Positions 8,075 to 17,143 of a stretch of 64,000 nucleotides of DNA are shown one piece after another (the first letter of the stretch is position 1; every line of letters begins with the position of its first letter). Both the position numbers and the translations under genes were made by a program. This DNA comes from JAANXG01 sp034520625 (lineage in GTDB: Bacteria; Pseudomonadota; Gammaproteobacteria; Arenicellales; JAANXG01), in contig JAXHNI010000007.1 in the NCBI GenBank assembly GCA_034520625.1, forward strand, positions 1 to 64,000. The letters run 5' to 3'. The notes beneath the pieces were generated by a model that ran no database searches, had not been told where the DNA came from, and saw only the letters and a list, made by a program, of their open reading frames with translations.

Positions 8075-9133
8075 ATGAATATTACAAGCCCCAACGGGAT
8101 TCACAACACGAACGCCGCCCCCGCCCGCTCGCGTGCTCGAATAGCCCCCCTGTTCCGGGACCGTGTAGTCCTGGCCTTCGCGGCCGGCCTCGTGATTCTG
8201 GCGATTCTGGATTCCGGACAGGCCCGCGACAGCCTTGAATTCGCGTTGCGATCGTTCGCCGGTATCCTGCCATTCCTGGTGATCGCCGTAATGCTGGCGG
8301 CGCTGTCCCGGAGTACCGGCGCCGATCGGCTCATCGCCCGGGCGTTCGCCGGCAACCCGGCCCGGTCAGTGGTCATCGCCACTCTCGCGGGGGCGTTGTC
8401 CCCGTTTTGTTCCTGCGGCGTGGTGCCGATCATTGCCGCTCTGCTGCGCGCCCGGGTACCGCTGGCCCCTGTCATGGCATTCTGGATCGCATCCCCGATC
8501 ATGGACCCGGAAATGTTCGTGCTGACTGCTGCCGGTATCAGCACCGAATTCGCGGTGGCGAAAACCCTGGCAACCGTTCTGATGGGCCTCTTGGCCGGAT
8601 TCAGCATCCACTTGTTCCATGATTACCCCGCCTTCGCGTCGCCGCTCCGTGCCGGAAGCCAGGGGACGTCATGCTCGTCCGCGCTCCCGCTCGGGCCGAT
8701 CCAGTGGCGTTTCTGGGCATCGCCGGAGCGGCGCGCCACATTCCGGACGGAATTTCTGTCGACCTCGTGGTTCCTGGGGAAATGGCTGATGCTGGCGTTT
8801 TTCCTCGAAAGCCTGATGGTCGAGTACATTCCGCCCGGACAGGTAACGGCTCTGCTGGGGTCCGGCGCCTGGTACGAGGTTCCCCTCGCGGCGGCACTGG
8901 GGGTACCGGCATACCTCAACGGCTATGCGGCGATTCCATTGATGGCCGGCATGCTCGACATGGGCATGAGTCCGGGCGCGGCAATGGCGTTCATGACCGC
9001 CGGCGGCGTATCCTCGATCCCGGCCGCGATGGCCGTGGCGGTTCTGGTCAGGCGGCCGGTGTTCGCCGCATACATCATGCTGGGCTTGGCCGGTGCGATG
9101 GGTACGGCCCTGTTGTACGCACTTTTTGCCTGA
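8075..9133 (+). CDS. DUF318/ArsP-like permease
   Basis: About 352-residue polytopic membrane protein of the permease DUF318 family, which includes ArsP, an efflux permease for trivalent organoarsenicals. The family signature SPFCSCGVVPIIAALLRA is present near residue 110; its cysteines correspond to the metalloid-binding site in ArsP. Around eight hydrophobic segments are visible with a cytosolic loop near residues 190-230. The ATG at 8075 is chosen; an in-frame TTG at 8045 would add ten residues. No good ribosome-binding site is seen and an AT-rich possible ArsR operator overlaps the start. Substrate (methylarsenite or another soft metalloid) is inferred from the neighbour ArsR. Confidence 0.85.
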   Translation: MNITSPNGIHNTNAAPARSRARIAPLFRDRVVLAFAAGLVILAILDSGQARDSLEFALRSFAGILPFLVIAVMLAALSRSTGADRLIARAFAGNPARSVVIATLAGALSPFCSCGVVPIIAALLRARVPLAPVMAFWIASPIMDPEMFVLTAAGISTEFAVAKTLATVLMGLLAGFSIHLFHDYPAFASPLRAGSQGTSCSSALPLGPIQWRFWASPERRATFRTEFLSTSWFLGKWLMLAFFLESLMVEYIPPGQVTALLGSGAWYEVPLAAALGVPAYLNGYAAIPLMAGMLDMGMSPGAAMAFMTAGGVSSIPAAMAVAVLVRRPVFAAYIMLGLAGAMGTALLYALFA

Positions 9134-9201
9134 CGTGCCGGTGGCAGCCAGGAAACATGCCCGCGGGCGGTAGCCCGGTTTGAAAACCGGCGTCAAGGTA
9201 T

Positions 9202-9355
9202 GGGCCGGTGTCGGGGGCCATCCCCCAGGGCCGCTGTGAGGAGCGGCACAGGGAAGTGCCGTTTGCGGACCGAAGGATGGAATACATCCCTGTACGCTCT
9301 CGCTCAAACATCCCTGTTTTCGAGAGCCCTGGGGGATGGCCCCCGACACCGGCCC
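9202..9355. repeat. dispersed inverted-repeat element, copy B (perfect 30-bp arms)
   Basis: 154-bp element with perfect 30-bp inverted arms: 9202-9231 begins GGGCCGGTGTCGGGGGCC and 9326-9355 is its exact reverse complement. Inside, relative to copies A and C the shared core (AACAGGGATGTTTGAG on the other strand) is in opposite orientation, and a second inner palindrome (about GGAAGTGCC...) is present. It has no coding capacity. It sits between the permease and the aldolase/dehydrogenase genes, filling most of the 9134-9432 interval. Confidence 0.85.
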
Positions 9356-9432
9356 TCCGATCGTGTGCGTGCGTAAAATCCGGGCCACCGCCCGCGGGCC
9401 ACTGAACCGCTCAAAATCAGGGGGTGGCGAGA

Positions 9433-11403
9433 CTAAATCACCCGCTCGTTGCCGCCGTCAACGGGGATCTGGGCGCCGGTGGTTTTCGAGAAAGTCCGCC
9501 CAGCCAGCTCACAGACCACGTCGGCCACATCCGCCGCCGTAACCTCTGCTTTCAGGAGATTCTTCGCGCGATAGTCTTCCACCGACATGCCGTAGCTGCG
9601 TGCCCGGCTCCGCAGAACGGATTCCGACCACAGGCCCGTATCGAACACCGCGTCCGGATGGATCGTATTGACGCGGATACCGTGCCCGGCAAGCTCCAGG
9701 GCGGCTATCCGGGCCAATTGCGTCAGCCCCGCCTTCGCCGCCGAGTACGCCGAAGCCTCCGGTCCCGGGGCCGTGACGTTCCTCGAGCCCACGATCACCA
9801 CCGACGGTTCCATGCCGTGCTTCAGGTACGGTATGGCATAGCGAAGGAGGCGCTGGTGGCTGGACAGGTTCAGGTCGAGGCTGCCGTTCCAGGTTTCGTC
9901 GTCCATGTCCTCGATGGACCGGCTTGCGGGAAAGTTACCGGCATTGCTGACCACGATGTCCAGGCCCCCGAAAGCCCTGACGCCGGTTGCCACCAGGTCC
10001 TGCAGCTGCACGGCGTCGGTGACATCGCAGCGGACCGCCTTGACCCCGGGGACGTCCAGTTCCGGCGCATCGAGCCCTTTCACGTCCGCGGCCACCACCG
10101 CGGCACCGCGTTTCAACAGCGCCGCCGCACAGGCCTTGCCTATACCGCTCCCGGCGCCGGTAACCAGCGCGATCCGGCCCGCGAGGGATGGTTGCGTCTT
10201 CCCGGAATTCAGCTTGGCCTGCTCCAGCTCCCAGTACTCCACGTCGAAAATGTCCTTTTCCGGAAGCGACCGCCAGCCGCCGAGGGCCTCACCCCACTGA
10301 ATGGCACGCGCCGTGTGCCGCGCGATGTCGGCGACGATTCTCGCCTCCCCCACCGTACCGCCAAAGGCAACCATCCCGCGCCCGGGCCACACGCCCCAAC
10401 GCGGCGCCGGATCCAGACAGGTCTGGCGTCCGTCAGTATTATCCAGGAAGTAGTGCTTATAGTCGTCGATGTATCTGGAGATTGCCTCGTCGAGGTCCTC
10501 GCCGATAACCAGCGGCACCCGCTTGGTACGAATGACGTGGTCCGGGGTCAACGGACCGCGGGTGGCGATGGCCTCCAGGTTGCTCAATTCACTGAAGCCC
10601 ACCGCCTCCGGGCTGTTGTCCGAACGCACCAGCACCGGCTTGCCGGCGGCGATCGACACCCATTCGCGCAACGCAGCCAGCTGCAAGCAGTCGAATTCAC
10701 CGGGTGACTCGCTGCGCGCCACCTTCCCGGCATGGCGGGACTCTAGGTGCCGTTCAGCGATATCCACAAGCCGGATCATCCGCTCATAGCTTTCCCTGGC
10801 ATCGTCGGCGAAGCTGAACACGCCATGATTCATCAATACCATGCCTTCCAGGCTGGACCAGTCGGTATCCGCCGTGACCGAACGGATCGTCCGTGCCAGC
10901 ATGAAGCCGGGCATCACGTAGGGAACGATGAGAACCCGTTCACCGAACACCTCGCGAACCAGCCGCTCCCCGTCGGGCGTGTTGGACAGAGTCACCACCG
11001 CATCGGCATGGGTATGGTCCACGTAGCGGAACGGGATGATGGCGTGAAGTACCGCTTCCACCGAGGGATTGGGCGCCGACGGATCCAGCATCGATGCCCT
11101 CTGGTGCCTGACCATTTCCGTGTCGGAGAGCGCCTCGAGTTCAGCCATGCGCTTAAGAACGTCCAGTTTCACGGGCGCGAAACCCGCCGGCTCGATGTCC
11201 GCCAGATCCCAGCCGCTTCCCTTGACATACAGTACCTCGTGATTCTCGCCGAATATATCGGCCACCGGCATTTTTACGGATGTATTGCCGCCGCCGTGCA
11301 GCACCAAGTCCTCATCGCTCCCGATGAGTCGCGACGAGTACGCGCGCAGCGACAGCGGGTCCTGGAAATACGCGGCATCATCGTCATTCCACCTGCTTTT
11401 CAT
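9433..11403 (-). CDS. bifunctional class II aldolase / short-chain dehydrogenase
   Basis: About 656 residues in two domains. The N-terminal class II aldolase/adducin-type half has HGGGNTSVK, the zinc-ligand motif YVDHTHADAV and MNHGVFSF. The C-terminal short-chain dehydrogenase has the Rossmann motif VTGAGSGIGKA and a catalytic YSAAKAG. The architecture matches the RhaD/alcohol-dehydrogenase fusion family (rhamnulose-1-phosphate aldolase with lactaldehyde dehydrogenase in some bacteria); the real sugar-phosphate substrate is not evident and no rhamnose genes lie nearby. The ATG giving MKSRWNDDD follows a GGAGG ribosome-binding site, so it is preferred over one five codons upstream. Confidence 0.88.
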   Translation of the reverse strand: MKSRWNDDDAAYFQDPLSLRAYSSRLIGSDEDLVLHGGGNTSVKMPVADIFGENHEVLYVKGSGWDLADIEPAGFAPVKLDVLKRMAELEALSDTEMVRHQRASMLDPSAPNPSVEAVLHAIIPFRYVDHTHADAVVTLSNTPDGERLVREVFGERVLIVPYVMPGFMLARTIRSVTADTDWSSLEGMVLMNHGVFSFADDARESYERMIRLVDIAERHLESRHAGKVARSESPGEFDCLQLAALREWVSIAAGKPVLVRSDNSPEAVGFSELSNLEAIATRGPLTPDHVIRTKRVPLVIGEDLDEAISRYIDDYKHYFLDNTDGRQTCLDPAPRWGVWPGRGMVAFGGTVGEARIVADIARHTARAIQWGEALGGWRSLPEKDIFDVEYWELEQAKLNSGKTQPSLAGRIALVTGAGSGIGKACAAALLKRGAAVVAADVKGLDAPELDVPGVKAVRCDVTDAVQLQDLVATGVRAFGGLDIVVSNAGNFPASRSIEDMDDETWNGSLDLNLSSHQRLLRYAIPYLKHGMEPSVVIVGSRNVTAPGPEASAYSAAKAGLTQLARIAALELAGHGIRVNTIHPDAVFDTGLWSESVLRSRARSYGMSVEDYRAKNLLKAEVTAADVADVVCELAGRTFSKTTGAQIPVDGGNERVI

Positions 11404-11486
11404 TTCTGCCTCCAACAACCGGTTCTCCTCGTGGACCGGATTCTATGCCATGGGACCCGCCGTGTCCCGGCGACCGCACCCCATCG

Positions 11487-11518
11487 AAAAAAAAGCGGTG
11501 GCTCGAGGCCACCGCTTT
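11487..11518 (-). terminator. rho-independent terminator of the BCCT gene
   Basis: On the minus strand an 11-bp hairpin (AAAGCGGTGGC / GCCACCGCTTT) around a short loop is followed by eight T. It lies 45 bp past the BCCT transporter stop and insulates it from the aldolase/dehydrogenase gene. Confidence 0.88.
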
Positions 11519-11562
11519 CTCCGCGGCACATACGGTCGCCGCTATGCTTGACTGCTCTCGAC

Positions 11563-13122
11563 TCAGTACTCGTCCTTCTCTGAGTGCAGGCCCATGTACA
11601 GGCTGACGCACATGGCCAGAAGTACGAGCGTGAACGGCAGCCCCGTGGTAATGGCCGCCGCCTGCAGGGCGCCGAGGGCGTCGCCGCCGCCCCCGAACAG
11701 CAGAGCCCCGGCAATGAGGCCTTCCATGGTGGCCCAGAAGATGCGCTGGGGAACCGGCGCATCGAGCTTGCCGCCTGCAGTGATGCTGTCAATCACCAAG
11801 GAGCCGGAGTCCGACGACGTCACGAAGAATACCAGCACCAGGACGATGGCGATAAACGACGTGATGGACGTCAAGGGCAGGTTCTGCAGCATCTGGAACA
11901 TGGCCAGCGAGCTATCGGTGATGCCTTCGGACAACGGCGCGACGTTGTTCAGAACCTGCTCGAGTCCTGAACCACCGAACGTCGCCATCCAGACGATGGT
12001 AATCACGGTCGGAACCAGCAGCACCGCGGTGATGAATCCGCGCACGGTGCGGCCGTAGGACACGCGGGCGATGAACATGCCGACGAAGGGCGACCAGGAG
12101 ATCCACCAGGCCCAGTAGAAGACCGTCCAGCCCTTGTAGAAAGTATCGTCTTCCCGGCCCATCCAGTTACTCAGAGGAATGATGTTCTGCACATACTCAA
12201 CGGCCACGACCCCGATATTCAGGAGTATTGCGACCGTCGAGCCTGCCAGTATGACGAACAGCAGAAGCAGGCCCGCAAGCGCCATATTGAAGTTACTCAG
12301 AACCTTGACGCCGCCCTCGATGCCGCGGACTACGGACATCACCGCCACCGCGGTCACGCCGACAATAACCGCGATCTGGGTATTGATGGTGTTGGGCACG
12401 TCGAAGAGAAACGACAGCCCCGACGCGGCCTGCTGGGCGCCAAAACCCAGCGACGTCGCGAGACCGAATATCGTCGCCAGAACCGCCACGGTGTCGATGA
12501 TGTGTCCGGTCCAGCCCCACACCCGGTCACCGAGCAGCGGATAGAACGCGGAACGGATCGTCAGGGGCATGCCCTTGTTGAACGTGAAGAAGGCCAGCGA
12601 CAGGGCCACCACGCCGTAGATCGCCCATGGGTGCAAGCCCCAATGGAACATCGTAGCGCCCAGAGCCAGGTCGTACGCCTCCGGCGTGCGCTCCGCCACA
12701 TTGAGCGGAGTTCCGTACCAGGCCGTGTAGTAGGCGGTCGGCTCGGCGACACTCCAGAACATCAGGCCGATACCCATGCCGGCGGCGAACAGCATACCGA
12801 ACCAGGCAATCGTGGAGTGTTCGGGCCTGGCATCCCGCCCGCCGATGCGGATTCTGCTGACCGGCAGAAAGATCAGGGCAAGCACGAATATAACGAAGAT
12901 ATTCCCACCCACCATGAACAGCCAGTCGAAGTTCTCAATGGACCAGTTCTTGGAGCCGTCAAATGCGACTTTCGCGCTTTCCGGAAATATAAGCGTTCCG
13001 ATTACGAACAACAGGATCAACGTAGCGGCAATGGCAAACACCGGGTGGTGAATGTCCATGCCGAATTTCTCGACATTGTCCTGGCCGACTTCATAGTCAG
13101 TACTGTATTTGTCATCAGCCAT
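11563..13122 (-). CDS. BCCT-family betaine/choline/carnitine transporter
   Basis: About 519 residues with twelve predicted membrane helices. The family motifs are present: GMGIGLMFWSVAEP in TM3 region (glycine-rich, sodium-site stretch) and the signature WTVFYWAWWISWSPF near residue 320. It imports quaternary ammonium compounds such as glycine betaine, choline or carnitine, usually with Na+ or H+. The ATG giving MADDKYS, preceded by GAGG, is chosen over one two codons earlier. The C-terminal tail is short, so osmosensing by a long cytosolic tail as in BetP/BetT is unlikely. It stands as a single-gene unit with its own terminator and suggests osmolyte uptake or use of betaines. Confidence 0.93.
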   Translation of the reverse strand: MADDKYSTDYEVGQDNVEKFGMDIHHPVFAIAATLILLFVIGTLIFPESAKVAFDGSKNWSIENFDWLFMVGGNIFVIFVLALIFLPVSRIRIGGRDARPEHSTIAWFGMLFAAGMGIGLMFWSVAEPTAYYTAWYGTPLNVAERTPEAYDLALGATMFHWGLHPWAIYGVVALSLAFFTFNKGMPLTIRSAFYPLLGDRVWGWTGHIIDTVAVLATIFGLATSLGFGAQQAASGLSFLFDVPNTINTQIAVIVGVTAVAVMSVVRGIEGGVKVLSNFNMALAGLLLLFVILAGSTVAILLNIGVVAVEYVQNIIPLSNWMGREDDTFYKGWTVFYWAWWISWSPFVGMFIARVSYGRTVRGFITAVLLVPTVITIVWMATFGGSGLEQVLNNVAPLSEGITDSSLAMFQMLQNLPLTSITSFIAIVLVLVFFVTSSDSGSLVIDSITAGGKLDAPVPQRIFWATMEGLIAGALLFGGGGDALGALQAAAITTGLPFTLVLLAMCVSLYMGLHSEKDEY

Positions 13123-13369
13123 TAACAAACCCTCAAGTGTAATTATTGGTAGTCAAGCGGGCAGGATGCTAACACGCCGGCGCAAGCCGCGTGAAATCAC
13201 CCCTGTCGCACACAGCATACAGACCGTCGCATGCAAAAAACACGCTGGAAACTCCGTATGAGTACAGCTGATTATTTCGATGGCACGGGAAACGGCGGCG
13301 TTTCTTTCTGTTCACCATCAGGGACGAGCGAGTCCTGCCGGCGGGCGCGCTCCGGAACGGCGCGCGGGT

Positions 13370-14326
13370 TCACGACACGGACCGGGAACGCTTCAGTATA
13401 GATTGGCAATTGTCCGCAATAGAGAATGCCAGATCCTCCAGTTGACGGTGCAGAGATCGCCCCTCGATCGCTGCAAGCGCCGTCAACGGCGGGCGCACCG
13501 TTCCCCAGGCCGGGTTGCGATAATGTCCGGCGCACAACGCCTTGAGCGCCGGAATCATCGTGAACCCTTCCAGAACATTACGGATCGCCGTAATGCTCGC
13601 TTGCAGGGCATCCACATCCCCGCCGCCCCGCGTCCAGTGCTCGAACACCAGTCGGATGCCCGCGGGATTGACGTTGCCCGAAGCCGTGATGCATCCGGCC
13701 CCACCGTGCCGCAGGGTTTCCAGCAGAAACCTCTCCGACCCGGCGAATACGGTCATCTCCGGGAAATGCGAAATTACGTCTCTCGTGTAGCTCCAGTCGC
13801 CGCCGCTGTCCTTCAGGCCGGCAACCTGGTCTGGATAGGCCCGCCGCAGCCGGGAGATCAGGGCAATGGATAGGGGAACACGGGTGACGGGCGGTATGTG
13901 ATACAGAAACACCTGCAGCCCGTCCGCGGCGACATGCTCGATCACTGACGAGAAGTAAGCGAACAGTCCCTCGTCCTCGACACCCTTGTAGTAGAAAGGC
14001 GGCAGCATGAGCACAGCGCCGCAGCCCAGCTCCCGCGCGCACCGGCACAAGTGCACCGTGTCCGGTATCGCGCAGCAGCCGACTCCCGGCATGAGTTTCT
14101 CCGCCGGTACCCCGGCGCGGACCAGTTCTTCCAGCAGGTCCGCCCTCTCTGCCACGGAAAGCGAGTTCGCCTCGCTGGTGGTGCCGAACACGGCAAGACC
14201 GTCGGCGCCCTGTTCCAGCAGCCAACGGCAATGCGCTACGAATCCATCGCGATCGACGGACAGGTCAGGATGAAACGGCGTCAGGGCCGGCACCCAGACG
14301 CCCGCATAGGACAGGTCGCTCACCAT
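13370..14326 (-). CDS. DapA/DHDPS-family aldolase or lyase
   Basis: 318-residue (beta/alpha)8 protein of the dihydrodipicolinate synthase / N-acetylneuraminate lyase superfamily. It shows the pyruvate-carboxylate loop FGTTSEANS, the catalytic tyrosine in LYHIPP and the Schiff-base lysine in AGLKDSGGDWSY. Genomic context (not in a lysine operon, next to BCCT and aldolase genes) argues for a catabolic member acting on a keto-sugar acid or similar rather than DapA itself. The ATG giving MVSDLSYAG is chosen because the family domain starts there; the open frame extends 70 codons further without homology. Confidence 0.85.
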   Translation of the reverse strand: MVSDLSYAGVWVPALTPFHPDLSVDRDGFVAHCRWLLEQGADGLAVFGTTSEANSLSVAERADLLEELVRAGVPAEKLMPGVGCCAIPDTVHLCRCARELGCGAVLMLPPFYYKGVEDEGLFAYFSSVIEHVAADGLQVFLYHIPPVTRVPLSIALISRLRRAYPDQVAGLKDSGGDWSYTRDVISHFPEMTVFAGSERFLLETLRHGGAGCITASGNVNPAGIRLVFEHWTRGGGDVDALQASITAIRNVLEGFTMIPALKALCAGHYRNPAWGTVRPPLTALAAIEGRSLHRQLEDLAFSIADNCQSILKRSRSVS

Positions 14327-14565
14327 CCGGCAAAACCCCGCATCGAGAAGGTAAATGGACGCCGACCATCGCAGCGCGCAGGCGAGAATATGCCACAGTC
14401 CGGGGATCTGTGCTGCCGGTCCCCGAATGGCTCGCTCACGCTGCGGCGACCACCGCCGGGGCTGTTTCCGGACGTTCCCAGACCGGTCTCCGGCGGACGG
14501 GCCGGCTCCCGGATTGAGCATGGTAATACCCGCCACGGCGATTGGCTATCAGCGGCTCGGCAATT

Positions 14566-14594
14566 TTGACAATTTCCGCCCGAAACACTACGGT
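14566..14594 (+). promoter_or_regulatory. sigma-70-type promoter for the HD-GYP gene
   Basis: TTGACA (14566-14571) and TACGGT (14589-14594) with 17 bp between, 47 bp before the chosen GTG start. The 14327-14640 interval separates two divergent genes and otherwise holds nothing I recognise. Confidence 0.5.
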
Positions 14595-14640
14595 TGCCAG
14601 ACAGGCATTCCGGCCCCGAACACTTTCCCTTACCGCAATC

Positions 14641-15849
14641 GTGGCAATAAAAAGGATCAATGCAGACGAGCTCGAGGTCGGCATGTACGTCTCGCGGCTC
14701 GACCGCCCGTGGCGCGAAACGCCTTTTCTCTTCCAGGGCTTTCATATCGTCGAGGAGTCGGAGATCGAGGAGATCAAGCAGCAGACCCGCCACGTCTACA
14801 TACTTGTTCCCGACGAGGAGATCGAGGTCGGCTCGGCAACCCGCAGCGGCTCCGACACCGGAATGGGCCACTACGACGAGAAGCACGCGCGCCGGGCTTC
14901 CATCCAGATCGAGCAGGAGCTCCCCGCAGCGCGGAAATCCCACCGGGAAATCGCAAACCTGGTCGAGGAAATCGAGGGCGCCCTGGATTCCAACGAAGAG
15001 CTCGACATGGCGCGCATCAAGCGCACCATCGGCTACATGGTGGAGAGCATCCGGCGCAACCCGGATGCATATGTCTGGCTGACCCGCATCAAACGCTACA
15101 ACTCCTACGCGTACAATCATTCATTGAGCGCCTCGGTCTGGGCCACGGCTTTCGGGCGGCAGATGGAGCTGGACGAGCAGAGTCTTAACGATATCGCCGT
15201 CGGGACACTGTTGATGGACGTCGGATTGACACGGGTACCGAACGAGATACTTCAGAAGTCGTCAAGACTGACCCACGACGAGTGGGAAGTCGTGAAAACG
15301 CACGTGGGCGCCGGCATGGACATGCTGGAAGGAACGCCGGGCATTTCACCGGAGATCATCCAGCTGATCGCCACCCACCACGAACGGCTCGACGGCAGCG
15401 GCTATCCGCGCGGCCTGCGCGGCGCGGCCATTCCGCTCTTCGGACAGATGGCGGGCATCGTCGACTTCTATACCGCCATCACCATGCCGCGTCCGTACAT
15501 GAAGGCCGTGTCACCCTCCGCCGCGCTCCAACTGCTGTACAAGCAGCGGGAAAGGTATTTCAGCGACAAGCTGGTCAACGGTTTCATCCAGACGCTCAGC
15601 GCCTATCCAACCGGTTCGCTGGTGGAGTTGAACACCGGCGAAGTCGCCATTGTCACCTCCCAGAACCCCGGCTGGCTCCTGCGCCCCAAGGTCATCCTGC
15701 TGCTGGACCCGGAAAAGCAGCCATACGGTTCCTACCCGGTGGTGAACCTGCTGGAGGAGTTGACCGACCGGCGGGGGCAGCCGCTCTACATCGTCCGGTC
15801 CCTGGCCGAGGGCGAGTACGATATTGACGTCGATCAGATTTCCGTCTGA
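14641..15849 (+). CDS. HD-GYP domain protein with DUF3391 N-terminus, degenerate active site
   Basis: About 402 residues: DUF3391 (residues 1-100, INADELEVGMYV...) followed by an HD-GYP domain of the cyclic-di-GMP phosphodiesterase family. The first histidine (YNHS, 160) and HHERLDGSGYP (GYP at 254-256) are present. The hallmark HDxGK motif is not: here it reads MDVGL (192-193), and the later D-A-L-T motif reads FYTAIT. Loss of the metal-ligand histidine and lysine suggests a catalytically weak or inactive protein, perhaps a c-di-GMP sensor or a partner of other GGDEF/HD-GYP proteins. The GTG at 14641 matches the usual domain start; no ATG lies close. Confidence 0.82.
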   Translation: MAIKRINADELEVGMYVSRLDRPWRETPFLFQGFHIVEESEIEEIKQQTRHVYILVPDEEIEVGSATRSGSDTGMGHYDEKHARRASIQIEQELPAARKSHREIANLVEEIEGALDSNEELDMARIKRTIGYMVESIRRNPDAYVWLTRIKRYNSYAYNHSLSASVWATAFGRQMELDEQSLNDIAVGTLLMDVGLTRVPNEILQKSSRLTHDEWEVVKTHVGAGMDMLEGTPGISPEIIQLIATHHERLDGSGYPRGLRGAAIPLFGQMAGIVDFYTAITMPRPYMKAVSPSAALQLLYKQRERYFSDKLVNGFIQTLSAYPTGSLVELNTGEVAIVTSQNPGWLLRPKVILLLDPEKQPYGSYPVVNLLEELTDRRGQPLYIVRSLAEGEYDIDVDQISV

Positions 15850-15885
15850 ATGCGCTGCGGGGGAATGGGGCCAGCGCCGGGAACG

Positions 15886-17076
15886 CTATACCCCGGCGCG
15901 GAGCAGGTAGCCGACCGGTGAGGGGGAGAATCCCGCATCCACCAGAGGGCGGTGCCAGGCTGTCCCGTAAGGCGACTCGCCGTCGATGGACTCCAGATAA
16001 ACCGGACTGTGAGCGGCGACCTGCTGCAACAGCTGCATCAGCGGGAGTGGGTCGGTGAGGTTCTCCGGGGTATGGATATCCCGGCCCGTCGGGCTCATGT
16101 ATCCGACGAGACGCCCCTGATAAATGAACACCCGGGCACCCGGGGCACGCCGGGGCCGGTGCGCATTCGCCATGGCCGGCCAGGGGACCGGATTGCCGAA
16201 GGGGTTGGCCGGGTCGCAGGCCGACAACACGGCGCGCCCACCATCACGGCGAAAAGCCAGCCACACGGCCTCCGCGCCGGGTGCGGCAAATCCGTCGCCG
16301 GCCTCCAGCCACCGCGGGACCGAGGCCTCTCCCCGCGCGGCAATCTGTGCCAGCAGGGGCTGGAGCACGTCCCAACCGGGCACCGTGCGCCGGGTTAGGA
16401 TCCCCCACCGGTCCAGGAGCAGCCTGGCGCGCGCCACGTCCCGCTCGGCCTCCGGGGCAAACCCGCGGTCCGGACCGGACAGCAATCGCCAGCGACCCGA
16501 CGCGCCGGGAAGAGCGCGCCGGCGCCTGGCATACCGGGGTGTGGTACGCGGGTGAAAACGTGAACTGGTGGCGGACCAGCGAGCCCGGAGCGGATCCAGG
16601 GAATCACTGGTCACTTCACCGCTCCACACCAGGGCCCACAACGATCTCCACACGTCATCGGGGAACCCACCGAGCCTGTCGACCATGGCGGCGAAATCAA
16701 GTCCATCCTCCCCCAGCAGCAGCTCCCGGATCCGCTGTTCCCGTTCTCCATCAGCGAATAGACTGATCCGCCCCAACAGCGGGAAGTCATCACGGGCGTA
16801 CAGGCAGATGTAGCCGTCGCGCGGGCCCAAGGCCTGGTCGCCCTGCCATACGAACTCGCCGGACCCGATCAAGGCATCAAGCTGCAAAGGCGAGTGGTCC
16901 GCGATCCGCGCGGGCAGTATGCACGCCTCGAGCTCGGAGAACGGCATCGGGAATCCCTGCAGCTGCCGGAGGAGCCGGTCCAGCCCGCCCAAACCCCGGG
17001 CGCGCTGCTCGACACCGTGCCAATGCAGCAGGAAAGCAACGAAATCCCTGTCGGGCTGCGCTCCAGGTGGTTGCAT
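15886..17076 (-). CDS. Lhr-like helicase C-terminal fragment (5'-truncated)
   Basis: 396 codons that resemble only the C-terminal part of the large helicase Lhr (about 1400-1500 residues): the FLLHWHGVEQ...LQGFPMP region, SGEFVWQGDQ, the GRWRLL...DVARARLLLDRWGILTRR winged-helix part, and the tail with SACDPANPFGNPVPWP and RAPGARVFIYQGRLVGYMSP. The whole helicase core (Walker A, DExH, motif VI) is missing. An in-frame TGA directly precedes the ATG and only 67 bp separate it from the CYTH gene, so there is no room for the rest. Yet the 396-codon frame is undamaged. It is either a recent truncation or a retained stand-alone C-terminal domain. Confidence 0.65.
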   Translation of the reverse strand: MQPPGAQPDRDFVAFLLHWHGVEQRARGLGGLDRLLRQLQGFPMPFSELEACILPARIADHSPLQLDALIGSGEFVWQGDQALGPRDGYICLYARDDFPLLGRISLFADGEREQRIRELLLGEDGLDFAAMVDRLGGFPDDVWRSLWALVWSGEVTSDSLDPLRARWSATSSRFHPRTTPRYARRRRALPGASGRWRLLSGPDRGFAPEAERDVARARLLLDRWGILTRRTVPGWDVLQPLLAQIAARGEASVPRWLEAGDGFAAPGAEAVWLAFRRDGGRAVLSACDPANPFGNPVPWPAMANAHRPRRAPGARVFIYQGRLVGYMSPTGRDIHTPENLTDPLPLMQLLQQVAAHSPVYLESIDGESPYGTAWHRPLVDAGFSPSPVGYLLRAGV

Positions 17077-17143
17077 TCAGGGGCGGCAGGCTGGCGCGAT
17101 GGGGGAAGATGGATTCACAGCCCGCCGATCGTCCGGCCCGGCA

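Noticed and set aside
9202..9355. Repeat copy B as a simple rho-independent terminator
   Set aside because: Arms are 30 bp with a 94-bp interior, no T-run follows, and the family recurs elsewhere; a repeat element explains it better, although it may still affect transcription.
13376..14536. Longer start for the DapA-family gene at 14536
   Set aside because: The extra 70 codons are outside the family domain, low-complexity and rich in Arg/Pro/Gly; an ATG exists exactly at the domain start.
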